Positions 41,015 to 49,985 of a stretch of DNA of 64,000 nucleotides are shown piece after piece. The notes under the pieces were generated by a model. The model was not told the DNA's origin. It made no database searches and was given only the letters and a program-made list of their open reading frames with translations. Position 1 is the stretch's first letter; the number at the start of each line of letters is the position of its first letter. Origin of the DNA: G963675935 sp963823895 (GTDB taxonomy: Bacteria; Planctomycetota; Planctomycetia; Pirellulales; Thermoguttaceae); contig CAWGNG010000019.1 in assembly GCA_963823895.1 (NCBI GenBank), positions 62,001-126,000 on the forward strand, written 5' to 3'. Made by a program: the position numbers and the translations under genes.

Positions 41015-41049
41015 GTGTCGGCTGTCAGCGATCGGCTTTCAGCTTGTCG
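41015..41049. repeat. heptamer array, CTGTCAG/CTTTCAG type
   Basis: Five units in phase (GTGTCGG, CTGTCAG, CGATCGG, CTTTCAG, CTTGTCG), overlapping the end of the minus-strand coiled-coil gene, whose stop is at 41039. Same type as 42593-42620. Confidence 0.65.
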
Positions 41050-42361
41050 TAGCGGGCGATTCGCGGCCGGCATACGATTCCAGCCGGCCCAGGTCGACTT
41101 GATACCTTAGCCGCTCGGCCTGCCATCGCTGCCATTGCTGGCGAAGCTCGATCTTCTCGCGGTCGAGTTGCTGCTCGCGGGCGACGAGGCGAGTAGCTTG
41201 TTGTTGGCACTCTTCCCGGCAGGCGGCGGCCCATTGCTCGAATTGCCGCTTCTGCTCGACCATTTTCTCCTGTTCGGCGATAAGCTGGCCGCGAATCGAT
41301 TCCAGCGCCCTCTTCTGTTCGGCCGCCTCGGCGTTGGCCTGGGCGTACTGCTGGGCCAGCTTGGCGCGGATGCGGCCGAGCGAGTGCGTCAGCGCCGCCG
41401 GCGGCGCTGCGCCGGAAAGCTGCGCCGAAAGCTCCTCGGTCGCCAAGCGGATTTCCAGCGTCTCGCGGTGGATGCGCTCCAACTCGCTACGGAGTTGTTC
41501 GAGCGCCGCCCAACGCTGATCAACGTGCTCGGCCCGCTGCTGGGTCGCGCGCCGCTTCTCCGCGATGTCGGCCATCGCCTGCCGCTGTTCGGCGGCCACC
41601 TGCTCGCGCACCGCGGCCGACTGCTTGGCGAAATCGGCCTGCTCGGCCGCCAATCGCTCGCAAAGCTCTTGGGCTTCCGTTTGCGAATGGGCCAGCCGGC
41701 GCTCCGCCTCTTCAAGCTGCTGCCGCCGCGACTCCAGGGCCTCGGCGGCGCGTTTTAGCTCTTCTTCTCTTGCTGCATCGGGCGGGGGCGTCCCGCGTTG
41801 CTGCGCCGCTTCGACCGTGGCCAATCGCGCCAATCGCCTCTCCACTTCCCGCTCTTGCTTTACAAGCCTCTCGTCGCGGTCCGACAACTCCTGAGCGCGG
41901 CGGGCCAACTCCGCTTCGTTGGCGGCGATCGCCTCGAACCGCGCGGCCAAGTCGCGCTCGCGGCAGGCCAACTCCGCCTCGCGCGAGGCCAAGTCGGTTT
42001 CGTGCTGATCGATCCAAAGACGGGCGGACCTTGCATCGGACTCCAGTCGCGCCGTGCGAGAGTTCAACTCCGCCTCGCGGTGGTCCAATTCCTGCTGTCG
42101 GCTGCGGAGATGCGCGGCCAGTTGGGCGGCCTGCAAGCTGATTTGCTCGCAGAGCGGCTCGTCGGGGACCAGTTGCACCGCCGGCGCCGGCCCATCGGGG
42201 CCCGCATCGCAAGCCGACTTGGCCACCTCGTGCGGCGCATCGACCCGCGTCATGACCTCCGGATTGGCACCCTGCCGCGAGGCCAGGTTGCCTACGCCCT
42301 CGGCCGCAGGCGGGAGAGCAACGGCCACATCGATCAGTTCGTCAGTCAGGTTCGGAGTCAT
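41039..42361 (-). CDS. long coiled-coil protein of unknown function
   Basis: 440 residues. After about 75 residues of low-complexity N-terminus, nearly the whole protein is heptad-rich coiled coil dominated by Ala, Glu, Arg, Gln and Leu (LRSRQQELDHREAELNSRTARL, then RREAELARRAQELSDRDERL-like segments). It has no signal peptide, membrane helix or catalytic motif. Such proteins serve as structural rods or scaffolds; the partner cannot be told from neighbours. The last residues overlap a heptamer DNA array. The first ATG is used; ATG at codon 37 is an alternative. Confidence 0.75.
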   Translation of the reverse strand: MTPNLTDELIDVAVALPPAAEGVGNLASRQGANPEVMTRVDAPHEVAKSACDAGPDGPAPAVQLVPDEPLCEQISLQAAQLAAHLRSRQQELDHREAELNSRTARLESDARSARLWIDQHETDLASREAELACRERDLAARFEAIAANEAELARRAQELSDRDERLVKQEREVERRLARLATVEAAQQRGTPPPDAAREEELKRAAEALESRRQQLEEAERRLAHSQTEAQELCERLAAEQADFAKQSAAVREQVAAEQRQAMADIAEKRRATQQRAEHVDQRWAALEQLRSELERIHRETLEIRLATEELSAQLSGAAPPAALTHSLGRIRAKLAQQYAQANAEAAEQKRALESIRGQLIAEQEKMVEQKRQFEQWAAACREECQQQATRLVAREQQLDREKIELRQQWQRWQAERLRYQVDLGRLESYAGRESPATTS

Positions 42362-42752
42362 CGGCCGTGAGCGCAGCAGACTTCACGCAATCGACAAGAT
42401 CTTCCAGGTCTACCTATTCGGCACTTGGAAGGGGCAAGTTCACTCCAAGTTTATAGACCGATTTAGGAGAAGAGCTTGAGGAGCGTTTGGGGAAAGATGC
42501 TTCCGTGCGAAGAGGGAAATTGGTGGGAATAGGTAGATTGCGGTGATGGTCAGAGAGGAGTACGAGCGCCTCTGAGAAGATTTGCTGGCTGGCTGTCGGC
42601 GATCAGCTATCAGCGATCAGCGGGACGAACACTGGCATCACCGCGGTGTCCCGTCGTAACCCGATGGGCGCACGGCAGTTATGCACTCGGCAAGCTGAAA
42701 GCTGATAGCTGACCGCTTCGCGACGCTGCATCCGATCGGGTAGGAATGCGAC
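42362..42752. other. intergenic region with inverted heptamer arrays
   Basis: About 390 bases between the coiled-coil gene start and the trxA stop (both minus strand). It contains arrays at 42593-42620 (CTGTCGG, CGATCAG, CTATCAG, CGATCAG) and 42692-42712 (AAGCTGA, AAGCTGA, TAGCTGA), which are partly complementary. No gene seen. Confidence 0.6.
42593..42712. repeat. inverted heptamer pair, CTATCAG / TAGCTGA type
   Basis: Four units at 42593-42620 and three at 42692-42712, each in strict 7-bp phase and mutually complementary in part, about 70 bases apart and just downstream of trxA. Confidence 0.75.
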
Positions 42753-43079
42753 CTACGCTTTGGCCTGCTCGATGGCGTCCTGAAGGCGTTTCTTCGGCTG
42801 GACGCCTACGAAGCGGTCGATCACTTCGCCGTTCTTGAAGATCATCAGCGTTGGGATGCTGCTTACCCCGTAGCTGGCGGCGGTGTTGGGGCTGTTGTCG
42901 ATGTTGATCTTGGCCACTTTAACCGACCCGGCGTTCTCGGTGGCCAATTCCTCGACGATCGGCGCGATCATTCGGCACGGACCACACCAAGGAGCCCAGA
43001 AATCGATCAACACCGGTTCGGCCGACTGCAAAACCTCGGTCTGAAACTCTTGGTCGGACAGTTCTCTGACGTTGCCCAT
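42753..43079 (-). CDS. trxA: thioredoxin
   Basis: 108-residue disulfide reductase. Active site WCGPC in FWAPWCGPCRMIAP (about 32-36), cis-Pro in SSIPTLMIFKNG, and the usual ending VGVQPKKRLQDAIEQ. Cytosolic, with no signal peptide; reduced by thioredoxin reductase, which is not in this window. AAGGAG lies about eight bases before ATG 43079. Confidence 0.96.
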   Translation of the reverse strand: MGNVRELSDQEFQTEVLQSAEPVLIDFWAPWCGPCRMIAPIVEELATENAGSVKVAKINIDNSPNTAASYGVSSIPTLMIFKNGEVIDRFVGVQPKKRLQDAIEQAKA

Positions 43080-43185
43080 TGGGAAAGCTCCTTGCGGTTG
43101 TGGTTGCCAGTGGGCATTATAGCGCCGGGCTTGCCGTCGTCAATCGGTCACGGCCCCCGAGGCCGATCAGTCTTTCAGAATGGAA

Positions 43186-43260
43186 TTGTAGGAGGCGACT
43201 CCTGTCGCCGATTTCGTGGTCATTTTTTGAGCAGTCGGCGACAGGAGTCGCCTCCTACAA
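43186..43260. repeat. TTGTAGGAGGCGACTCCTGT palindrome
   Basis: Perfect 26-base arms (43186-43211, 43235-43260) around a 23-base loop. It lies between the trxA start and the kinase stop (both minus strand) and could influence read-through. Confidence 0.95.
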
Positions 43261-43291
43261 TCGAGAACTAATCGGCCCTGGTCGCGACCGG

Positions 43292-44800
43292 TCAAGTCTT
43301 GCCCCGCGCCGAACGGGTTTCGGCCACGAGCAATTGCTCGACGCTGCTGCGAAGCTGCTTCATCGTCAGCGGCATGGAGAGCACAATGCGGTGGTCCGCG
43401 GTGAGGGCCTGCGATTTCCACGGCTGTTGGCTCTCGTTCAACAGCAAAATGGCCGGGACCGACTCGGTTCGCTTGTCCTCCCCCAACTGGTTGAACATGT
43501 CGAGGGCGTCGCGGCCGATTTGCTGGGCGGAGAAGAGCACGCAATCGGCTACGGCGGCGTCTTGGCGAAATCGGCCTGCCGCCCTGCCCGGATCGGCCGT
43601 CACCAGAACGCGGTATCCGGCGTGTTTGAAGCTCTTGCGGAAGATGTCCTGCATGTGCCCATCCGACTCGACGATCATGACGGCTCGACCGGTCGAGGGG
43701 GCATCGACGCCGGTCGAGGCCGTCGCTTGTCCGTCGGCCCCCCCCTCGCCGTTTTCGTCCGCATCGGGGCGGCCCTCGGCCAGACGCTTGGCGGCGACAC
43801 GCAGGTCGGTCAGCATCGCCGTGGGCGATTGATAGCGGCCTTCCGGATCGAGCATCATTGCCTTCGTGACCACCAGCCCCATGCTGGCCGGGATCGACGG
43901 ATCGAGCTTTCGCAGCGGAATCACGTCGAGAAATCGCTGTTTGCTCAGCCGCAGCAACCGATCGCGGGTTTCGATCAGCGGCGGCCGGCCGGTGAGCATG
44001 TTGTAATAGATGCAGCCGAGGAAGTAGATGTCGCTGCGGACGTCGTCCCGCCGCACGCCGGTGGCCCGTTCCAGGGCGGCATAATCGATTGTTCGCGTGT
44101 TGGGCAAATCGGCGAGGGCGTCGTCGGTCAGGGTCTCGTCCATCGAGGCCAGGCCGAAATCGACGAGCTTCGCTTCTCCGCGGCTGGAGACCAGCACGTT
44201 GCTCATCTTCAGATCGCGGTGGATCAGCCGGGCGGTCTCGAAGGCGTATCGCAGGCCGTCGGTGATGCCGATCATCATCTGGGTGGCTTCTAGCGGGTCG
44301 AGCTTCTTGCGGATGCGGACGAACTCCCGCAGGTTTCGGCCCTCGATGAACTCCATCACCAGGAAGTGGTTTTTCCCCTCGGAGACAACCTCGAAGATGG
44401 GGACAATGTTAGGATGGCGCAAGACGCAGCCGACGCGGCCTTCGCGGACGAACAGGCTGGCCTGGGCCCGGTTCTCGCTGTAGCGGTTGCGGAGCACCTT
44501 GACCGCCACGATCTGTCCGGTGCGACGATGAGCGGCGCGATAGACCCGCGCAAACGTGCCGCTGCCCACAAGATAGAGCACGCGGTATTCGCCGAAGAAG
44601 AAACCGGTGCGATCGCCTTTGACCAGGCGCTCGACCTGGTAGTTCGTCACAAACTCGCGGCGGACGAGCGTTTGCAGAAAATCTTCGACCGACACGTTGT
44701 GGCTGCCGAAAGAGCCCCACACGTCCCGCAATTGCCGTTCATCCAGCAATCCCAGATCAAATGCGCGCTGAGCGATTTGCTCGGCCGTCTGGTATCCCAT
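43292..44800 (-). CDS. serine/threonine protein kinase fused to a degenerate receiver domain
   Basis: About 502 residues. The kinase is preceded by a short N-terminal segment (YQTAEQIAQRAFDLGLLDERQLRDVW). It has the glycine loop VGSGTFARVY, catalytic Lys in VAVKVL, HRDLKMSN (about 193) and DFGLA (about 213). A Gly/Ala/Asp-rich linker leads to a C-terminal domain with receiver rhythm (AVMIVESDGHMQDIFRKSFKHAGYRVLVTADP). The phospho-acceptor position reads CVLFSAQQ with no Asp. So the C-terminus is a pseudo-receiver, perhaps a binding module. No membrane helix is seen. ATG 44800 is preferred; an upstream TTG at 44857 is in frame. Confidence 0.88.
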   Translation of the reverse strand: MGYQTAEQIAQRAFDLGLLDERQLRDVWGSFGSHNVSVEDFLQTLVRREFVTNYQVERLVKGDRTGFFFGEYRVLYLVGSGTFARVYRAAHRRTGQIVAVKVLRNRYSENRAQASLFVREGRVGCVLRHPNIVPIFEVVSEGKNHFLVMEFIEGRNLREFVRIRKKLDPLEATQMMIGITDGLRYAFETARLIHRDLKMSNVLVSSRGEAKLVDFGLASMDETLTDDALADLPNTRTIDYAALERATGVRRDDVRSDIYFLGCIYYNMLTGRPPLIETRDRLLRLSKQRFLDVIPLRKLDPSIPASMGLVVTKAMMLDPEGRYQSPTAMLTDLRVAAKRLAEGRPDADENGEGGADGQATASTGVDAPSTGRAVMIVESDGHMQDIFRKSFKHAGYRVLVTADPGRAAGRFRQDAAVADCVLFSAQQIGRDALDMFNQLGEDKRTESVPAILLLNESQQPWKSQALTADHRIVLSMPLTMKQLRSSVEQLLVAETRSARGKT

Positions 44801-44904
44801 GCCGATCCCGTTTCCGCCCGAAAATAGGGTATGACGAACGTATGAATGCTCCTTCAATGGTATTCCGGCGACAACCTCCCCACAACCCCCTCTGGAGATG
44901 GCAG

Positions 44905-45195
44905 CTAGGGCGTTCCTTCCAGCTTCTGGCGAAAGTCGTCGCGTTCGCGGCGGGTCGCCTCAAGGTCGAAGGCCAGGTATTTCATGTCGAGCCGCAGTTG
45001 GCTCAGAGCGTCCTGGACGAGGTTGAGGATGCGGCGGCGGCGGCGATTGCTGTCGATCACTCGCGTGAGGAACGGTTCGAGGACTTGGCGATGCTCGCCC
45101 GGCAGGGCATGGATGGCATCGGCCAGGTCGAGCACTTCGCGTGGGATGTCTTCATTGTTGACGGTGGTCGAGGTGGTGTTGGTCGGCTGGCTCAT
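44905..45195 (-). CDS. small conserved hypothetical protein
   Basis: 96 residues: a Thr/Ser/Asn-rich start, then helices (PREVLDLADAIHALPGEHRQVLEPFLTRVIDS, RRRRRILNLVQDALSQLRLDMKYLAFDLEATRRERD). Charged and probably alpha-helical; possible coiled coil near the end. It lies upstream of the kinase gene on the same strand, 104 bases away, so a shared role is conceivable. GGAG six bases before ATG 45195 decides the start; longer in-frame forms up to 45336 are less likely. Confidence 0.65.
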   Translation of the reverse strand: MSQPTNTTSTTVNNEDIPREVLDLADAIHALPGEHRQVLEPFLTRVIDSNRRRRRILNLVQDALSQLRLDMKYLAFDLEATRRERDDFRQKLEGTP

Positions 45196-45643
45196 GGTTG
45201 TCTCCATCAAGGGTGTGAGTGCTCGATCAGAAAAGCACGCGGCGTGCCAGACTTTGCCCTGACGCGGCGCGAACTGCCTAACACCTTGCACGGCAAGCAG
45301 TTGCAATGATCGCAACAGCTTTCCCCGCTCCGTCACCGTGGAATCCGCCGTGACAAAACGCCACGTTTGATCTGGATGCTATTCGCAAATCCTGATACAA
45401 GCATCACTTACGTCGATGTGGCCGCCGAATCTCCGTCGTTGCGATTTGGCAACGGGCCGAAACTGCACTAACCGCGGGGTGACATGCCCACGCTTGCCGT
45501 GGGCATGTTACTTCGGTCCGCGGTTTACATGCCCACGGCAAGCGTGGGCATGGCACCCCGCGCACAAAAACCCGGCGAACACGTTCGCCGCCTAAACAGT
45601 CAAGACGTGCAACCATCGCAATACTAACCGCCATCTAGCCCCA
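45196..45643. other. divergent intergenic region with palindrome
   Basis: About 450 bases between the small hypothetical gene (minus) and the large secreted protein gene (plus). It contains the palindrome at 45483-45552; otherwise nothing recognisable. Confidence 0.55.
45483..45552. repeat. CATGCCCACGCTTGCCGTGG palindrome
   Basis: Perfect 26-base arms (45483-45508, 45527-45552) around an 18-base loop. Each arm has its own inner symmetry (GCCCACG...CGTGGGC), allowing alternative hairpins. Confidence 0.95.
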
Positions 45644-48523
45644 ATGCCACTGTCCGCCAGAACGCCCCTCGCCGCCGCATTGCTCGCCGTTTGGGCGGTC
45701 GCGCCGGTGTGCGGGCAGGTCTGGCATGAAGGCTTCGAGACCTCACAACCCTCGTGGCGCATCGCCGGCGGCGACACCCGATATCGCATCCTCCAGCAGC
45801 AACGGCTGCAAGGCGAGAGTCACACCGGCAACGGCTGCGAGTGGCTGCAACTGGAATCGGAACACGGGACGTGCGTCTATATCGCTCACGATGTCGGCCG
45901 GCCGGCGGTCATCGAGGAATTATTGCCGAGCGTTTGGGTAAAAGCGGATCGGCCGGGAGTGCAATTGGCCGTCCGCATCGCGTTGCCGCGAACCGCCGAT
46001 CGCCGCAGCGGTCGGCCGGTAACGACGATCCTTGTCGGCAGCAGTTACAACGCCGCCGGCCGCTGGCAGCAATTGCAGATCGGCGACATTCCCCGGCTGC
46101 TCACCCGGCAGGTCCACCTCTTGCGCATGCAACTTGGCCCGCAGGTGGACGACCGCGAGGCGTACGTCGACGCCGTGCTACTGAACCTCTACACCGGGCC
46201 GGGCGTAAGCAATGTCTGGATCGACAACTTGGAGGTGGCCGGGCACGTGGCCTCGCAACGCGGGCAGCCCCCCGCGGCGCAGAACAACTCCGTCGTGCCG
46301 GCTTCCGCCGAATCGCCCATCGAGGGGCCGCTCGTGCCGATCCGGCTGCCTCCGCTCCCGCCGACGACGCCGACGGACGCCGCCCCGCCGCATACCGTGA
46401 AGCTCGACAGGTCGTTGTTGCTGGTCGATGATCGCCCCTGGTTTCCGCGGGTGATTCAGCATCGCGGCGAGCCGTTGGCGGTGCTGAAGAAGATCGGTTT
46501 CAACGCCGTTTGGCTGCAACGTCTGCCCGCCCCGGAAATGCTCGAAGAGGCCAGCCGCTTGGGGCTTTGGCTGATCTGTCCGCCGCCGCGGCCGATCCCG
46601 CCCGCAGCCGACCAAGCGGCATCGCTGCCCGGTGGACTGGCCGGCATCGCCCCGATCGCCGACATCGGCCCGCAGTTCGATTGCGTGTTGGCCTGGGACT
46701 TGGGCGACGATTTGACCGAGGCCGATCTGGAAGCCACGCAACGCTGGGCCGATCAGATTCACGCCGCCGATCGCCGCATGAACCGGCCGCTGATCTGCCG
46801 CCCGCGAACCGATCTGCGCGGCTTCAGCCGGCCGGCCAACATTCTCTTGATCGACCGCCGCCCCTTGGGCACGAGCCTGGAACTCGACAAGTACGCGATG
46901 TGGGTTCGCCAGCAGCCGCTGCTGGCCAGTCTGGGCACGCCGATCTGGACGACCGTACAGACGCAGAGTAACGAGGCCCTGCGGCAGCAACTCGCGTTGA
47001 TGGAACCGGGCTACGTCCCGCCGCTCTCGGTCGCCCCCGAACAGATCCGCCTGCTGGCCTACATTGCCGTGGCGTCGGGCAGCCGCGGGCTGGTCTTCGT
47101 ATCCGACACGCCCTTGGACTCTCCCGACCCCGACACCCGCCAGCGGGCGATGACGCTCGAACTGGTCAACCTGGAGATGCTGCGGATCGAACCCTGGGCG
47201 GCGGCGGGCAGTTACGTCGCCACCGCCGAAGCGCTCGTCCCCGCGTCGCCGGAGCCGTCAGCCGCCCCGCGACCCCCGGTTCGATCGTTCTACAATCTGA
47301 AGGGCAAGGAGCCGCCCAAAAAGCGAACGCCCGAGGCCAAGGAGAGCGAAGTCAGCGCGGCGCTGCTGCAAACCGAGCGGGCGCGGCTGCTGCTGCCGTT
47401 GTGGCTTTCGCCGGGCGGGCAATGCGTGCCGTCGCAGTCGGCGGCCAATGCGGTCACGCTGCTGGCCACCAGCGTCCCCAAAACTTGCGACGCCTACGAG
47501 CTGACGCCCGGCGGCGCCGACCCGCTGCTCCATCTGCCCGTCCCGGGCGGATTGTCGGTCACGCTCGACGAGTTCGGCCTGACCACGCAGATTCTTCTGG
47601 CGCACGATCCGTCGATTGTTGCCGAGGTTCGCGCCCGTTCGAAGCTGTTTGGGCAGCAAGAGGCCCGATTGCAGTACTACTTGGCCCTACACAAGCTGTA
47701 CACGGTGTCGGCCCTCGCCCGGCAGTTGGCCACGCGCACTCGCGTCGCGCAGGCGGCGTCGTGGTTCGCGCAGGCGCAAGAGAGACTGCAAGACTGCGAC
47801 CGTCAACTCGCCGCCGGCGATTGGGGCGGCGCGGCCCTCAGCGCCGAACGCGCCGGGCGACCGCTGCGGCTGATCGAGCGGGCGTATTGGGACGGGGCGA
47901 TTCAGCCGAGCGTGTTCGCCGCCCCGGTCGCCAGCCCGGCCACCCTCGGCTTCGATACATTGCCCTGCCATTGGCGCTTCGTCGACCGCTTGAAGACGTG
48001 CCGCTTGGGCCCCAACCGGATCGACGGCGGCGATTTCGAGGACCCCGATACGATGAAGCGGGCCGGCTGGCGGTGCATCCTCAACGCCGCGCCGGGCGTG
48101 CAAGCGACGTTCGATCCAGCCCAGCAAGCTCGACATTCCGGACGATACGGCATGCGGTTGGCAGTCATGCCGTTGAAAGCCGCCGATCCGTCGGCGGTGA
48201 TCGAAAGCCCGCCAATCTTCTTCAGCAGCCCTTCGGTGCAAGTCGAGGCCGGGCAGATCGTCTACATCCACGGCTGGGCCAACGTTCCAACCGACATCAC
48301 CGCCAGCAGCGATGGCCTGCTGGTGGTCGATTCGTTCGCGGGCGAGGCGCTGGCCGACCGCATCGGAAAGACGAAGGGCTGGCGGCAGTTCGCCCTCTAT
48401 CGCATCGCGCCGCAGACGGGACCGATGTGCGTCACCTTCGCGCTGTCCGGCATCGGCGAGGCATGGCTCGACAACGTAGCGATTCAAGTCTTCGAACCCC
48501 GCACCGTCGCGGCGCAACGCTGA
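45644..48523 (+). CDS. large secreted protein with two CBM-like domains around a TIM-barrel-like region
   Basis: 959 residues with a signal peptide (PLAAALLAVWAVAPVCGQ). Residues about 25-190 (WHEGFETSQPSWRIAGGDTRY ... VWIDNLEV) look like a carbohydrate-binding beta-sandwich. About 245-560 resembles a glycosidase-type barrel (LLVDDRPWFPRVIQHRGEP, LKKIGFNAVWLQRLP, FDCVLAWDLGDDLTEADLE), but catalytic residues are not obvious. A helical segment (about 660-740) and a second CBM-like domain (GGDFEDPDTMKRAGWRC ... GEAWLDNVAIQVFEP, about 795-955) end the protein. Probably a surface or periplasmic polysaccharide-binding protein; specificity unknown. Confidence 0.72.
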   Translation: MPLSARTPLAAALLAVWAVAPVCGQVWHEGFETSQPSWRIAGGDTRYRILQQQRLQGESHTGNGCEWLQLESEHGTCVYIAHDVGRPAVIEELLPSVWVKADRPGVQLAVRIALPRTADRRSGRPVTTILVGSSYNAAGRWQQLQIGDIPRLLTRQVHLLRMQLGPQVDDREAYVDAVLLNLYTGPGVSNVWIDNLEVAGHVASQRGQPPAAQNNSVVPASAESPIEGPLVPIRLPPLPPTTPTDAAPPHTVKLDRSLLLVDDRPWFPRVIQHRGEPLAVLKKIGFNAVWLQRLPAPEMLEEASRLGLWLICPPPRPIPPAADQAASLPGGLAGIAPIADIGPQFDCVLAWDLGDDLTEADLEATQRWADQIHAADRRMNRPLICRPRTDLRGFSRPANILLIDRRPLGTSLELDKYAMWVRQQPLLASLGTPIWTTVQTQSNEALRQQLALMEPGYVPPLSVAPEQIRLLAYIAVASGSRGLVFVSDTPLDSPDPDTRQRAMTLELVNLEMLRIEPWAAAGSYVATAEALVPASPEPSAAPRPPVRSFYNLKGKEPPKKRTPEAKESEVSAALLQTERARLLLPLWLSPGGQCVPSQSAANAVTLLATSVPKTCDAYELTPGGADPLLHLPVPGGLSVTLDEFGLTTQILLAHDPSIVAEVRARSKLFGQQEARLQYYLALHKLYTVSALARQLATRTRVAQAASWFAQAQERLQDCDRQLAAGDWGGAALSAERAGRPLRLIERAYWDGAIQPSVFAAPVASPATLGFDTLPCHWRFVDRLKTCRLGPNRIDGGDFEDPDTMKRAGWRCILNAAPGVQATFDPAQQARHSGRYGMRLAVMPLKAADPSAVIESPPIFFSSPSVQVEAGQIVYIHGWANVPTDITASSDGLLVVDSFAGEALADRIGKTKGWRQFALYRIAPQTGPMCVTFALSGIGEAWLDNVAIQVFEPRTVAAQR

Positions 48524-48540
48524 CGGCGGGTGTGAGCACA

Positions 48541-48606
48541 GCCGTTTAGCCGCCGCCGGCACGGCGGCGAGCGTACGGGCCGACGTTCCGTCGGCCGCTA
48601 AACGGC
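48541..48606. repeat. three-way-junction repeat element
   Basis: Outer stem GCCGTTTAGC (48541-48550) with GCTAAACGGC (48597-48606). Inside are two hairpins, CGCCGCCG-GCA-CGGCGGCG (48551-48569) and GGCCGACG-TTC-CGTCGGCC (48578-48596). All three stems are perfect. A degenerate relative lies at 30521-30600. Confidence 0.9.
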
Positions 48607-48689
48607 GAGTGCCCCGAAATCCGTCATTGCGCTCTCCAACATCGGTCGCTTGCGATTCCCACATCGGCCCACTATCATAACAGGAATCT

Positions 48690-48804
48690 CCCCTCTCCCT
48701 TTGGGAGAGGGGCCGGGGGTGAGGGCGGCGCGCGTGCCCGCGATGCTGTTCCGATCTTCGCTCGCGCAAGCCCTCACCCTAACCCTCTCCCAAAGGGAGA
48801 GGGG
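48690..48804. repeat. CCCCTCTCCCTTTGGGAGAG repeat pair
   Basis: CCCTCTCCCTTTGGGAGAGGG is self-complementary and occurs at both ends in opposite orientation, each flanked by a GGGTGAGGG / CCCTCACCC motif. This sequence type is widespread as intergenic repeats in many bacteria. Confidence 0.85.
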
Positions 48805-48836
48805 ACCGGTAGTTGCGGTCTCTCGCGAGGAATCTC

Positions 48837-49454
48837 ATGCCGCAGTCTCTTCTCACCAAACTCAGCAACTTGACAAACCGGGCCGTCGGCAGCGGGCTGC
48901 ACTACCTGCTGCTGGCCGCGGTGGCTCTGATCGTGCTCTGGATCGTGTGGCGGTTGGTTCGGCGTCGCCGCCGGGCGCCGGTTCCGGCCTTGCTCGATCT
49001 GACGATCTCGATCGCCGAGCTCGGCGACAACGGTCCGCCGCCGGGGCCGCCGGTCTTGGAACTCTACAATCTGCCGGTGCGGCTGGCGGCCGTGGTGTTG
49101 GCGCCGGTGGGCCGGGTGAGCGATTTGCCGCCCGACGGACAGATTCCGCTGCTGATCGAAGCGATCATTCCCGGGCTGGACAAGATGGCGGCGTTGCACC
49201 GGCCGTTGATTTGCCGCTGGCCGAACCAAGTCAGTGCCCGCGGCTTCGCCCATCTCTTCTTCATCAACGCCAAGCTGCCCGGCGACGGCGGCAAGGGCAC
49301 GCCCTGGTCGTCGGTGGCCGGGGTGTTCAAGCTCAAGGGCCAACCGCTGATGGCCGGCCTGGTCCTCCGCGCCGCCGCCCCGAACAGCCTCGGCCAGACG
49401 ATCATCGAAACAGAACACCAGTGGTTGGGATGTTTGCGCGTACGGTGGAGCTAG
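48837..49454 (+). CDS. membrane-anchored hypothetical protein
   Basis: 205 residues. One hydrophobic helix (LHYLLLAAVALIVLWIVWRLV, about 21-40) followed by an Arg-rich stop-transfer (RRRRR) implies a short outside N-terminus and a cytosolic domain. The latter (LDLTISIAELGDNGPPPGPPVLELYNLPVRLAAVVLAP) has no motif I recognise; it is conserved-looking and not low-complexity. GAGG six bases before ATG 48837 supports the start. It follows the large secreted gene on the same strand after a 310-base repeat-filled gap. Confidence 0.65.
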   Translation: MPQSLLTKLSNLTNRAVGSGLHYLLLAAVALIVLWIVWRLVRRRRRAPVPALLDLTISIAELGDNGPPPGPPVLELYNLPVRLAAVVLAPVGRVSDLPPDGQIPLLIEAIIPGLDKMAALHRPLICRWPNQVSARGFAHLFFINAKLPGDGGKGTPWSSVAGVFKLKGQPLMAGLVLRAAAPNSLGQTIIETEHQWLGCLRVRWS

Positions 49455-49530
49455 TTCTGCGTCAAGACCGTGTCGTAGCGTGATCGTTTCCGTATCACCA
49501 GGAAAGCGAGAGACCGAGAGGGTAAGAATC

Positions 49531-49848
49531 ATGTTCAAGATCATGTCAAAGGGTGCGTGGATCGTGGTCGGCTCGTTCTTTGTCTTTGGCGCCTTTGCTG
49601 TATGGACCGATAAGCATGCGCTCCTCAAAGGCAATGTCTGGAGCGAGCACCGAATTATGAAAGCGGACCCTATCGAGTTGAAGGTTGATTTTCTCGGTCT
49701 TCAGGTCGCACAATTCGTTGAAAACTCCGTTGGTTCCATACTCAATTGCCTCTTGATAGCGTTCGTGTATACGGCAATCCAGATTAGGCGTATCGAACGG
49801 CGACTGATCGATTTAGAAGAGCGGATGACACGGGAGAAGCCGAGCTAG
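49531..49848 (+). CDS. small membrane protein of unknown function
   Basis: 105 residues with two hydrophobic segments (GAWIVVGSFFVFGAFAVW and SVGSILNCLLIAFVYTAIQI) and a charged C-terminal helix (RRIERRLIDLEERMTREK). ATG 49531 is preceded by GAGAGGGTAAG; an in-frame ATG at 49480 is less likely. No family recognised. Confidence 0.55.
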   Translation: MFKIMSKGAWIVVGSFFVFGAFAVWTDKHALLKGNVWSEHRIMKADPIELKVDFLGLQVAQFVENSVGSILNCLLIAFVYTAIQIRRIERRLIDLEERMTREKPS

Positions 49849-49985
49849 CCGTCACCGAGCGTCAACCATGCCACTACCTGCGCGACTTGATGATCCAACG
49901 AGATGTGGGCAGGCGTTCCTGTTTGCCCCACCTGTTGCTTCCGTTGAAAATCAGAGCCCATCAGAGTGAGCCATTACATTCAATT

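Larger units (their letters stand above)
48524..48836. other. intergenic region with two repeat elements
   Basis: About 310 bases between two plus-strand genes, almost filled by the branched element at 48541-48606 and the CCCTCTCCC element at 48690-48804. No gene or promoter recognised. Confidence 0.6.

Noticed and set aside
48541..48606. Possible tRNA because of the branched fold
   Set aside because: Only two inner hairpins with triloops, no anticodon loop of seven, no T-loop motif and no CCA context.
49900..49933. Fifth copy of the GTGGGGCAG palindrome
   Set aside because: Only a short degenerate stretch resembles the arm (GTGGGCAGGCGTTCCTG followed by CCCCAC) and there is no second arm; it is too weak to count.
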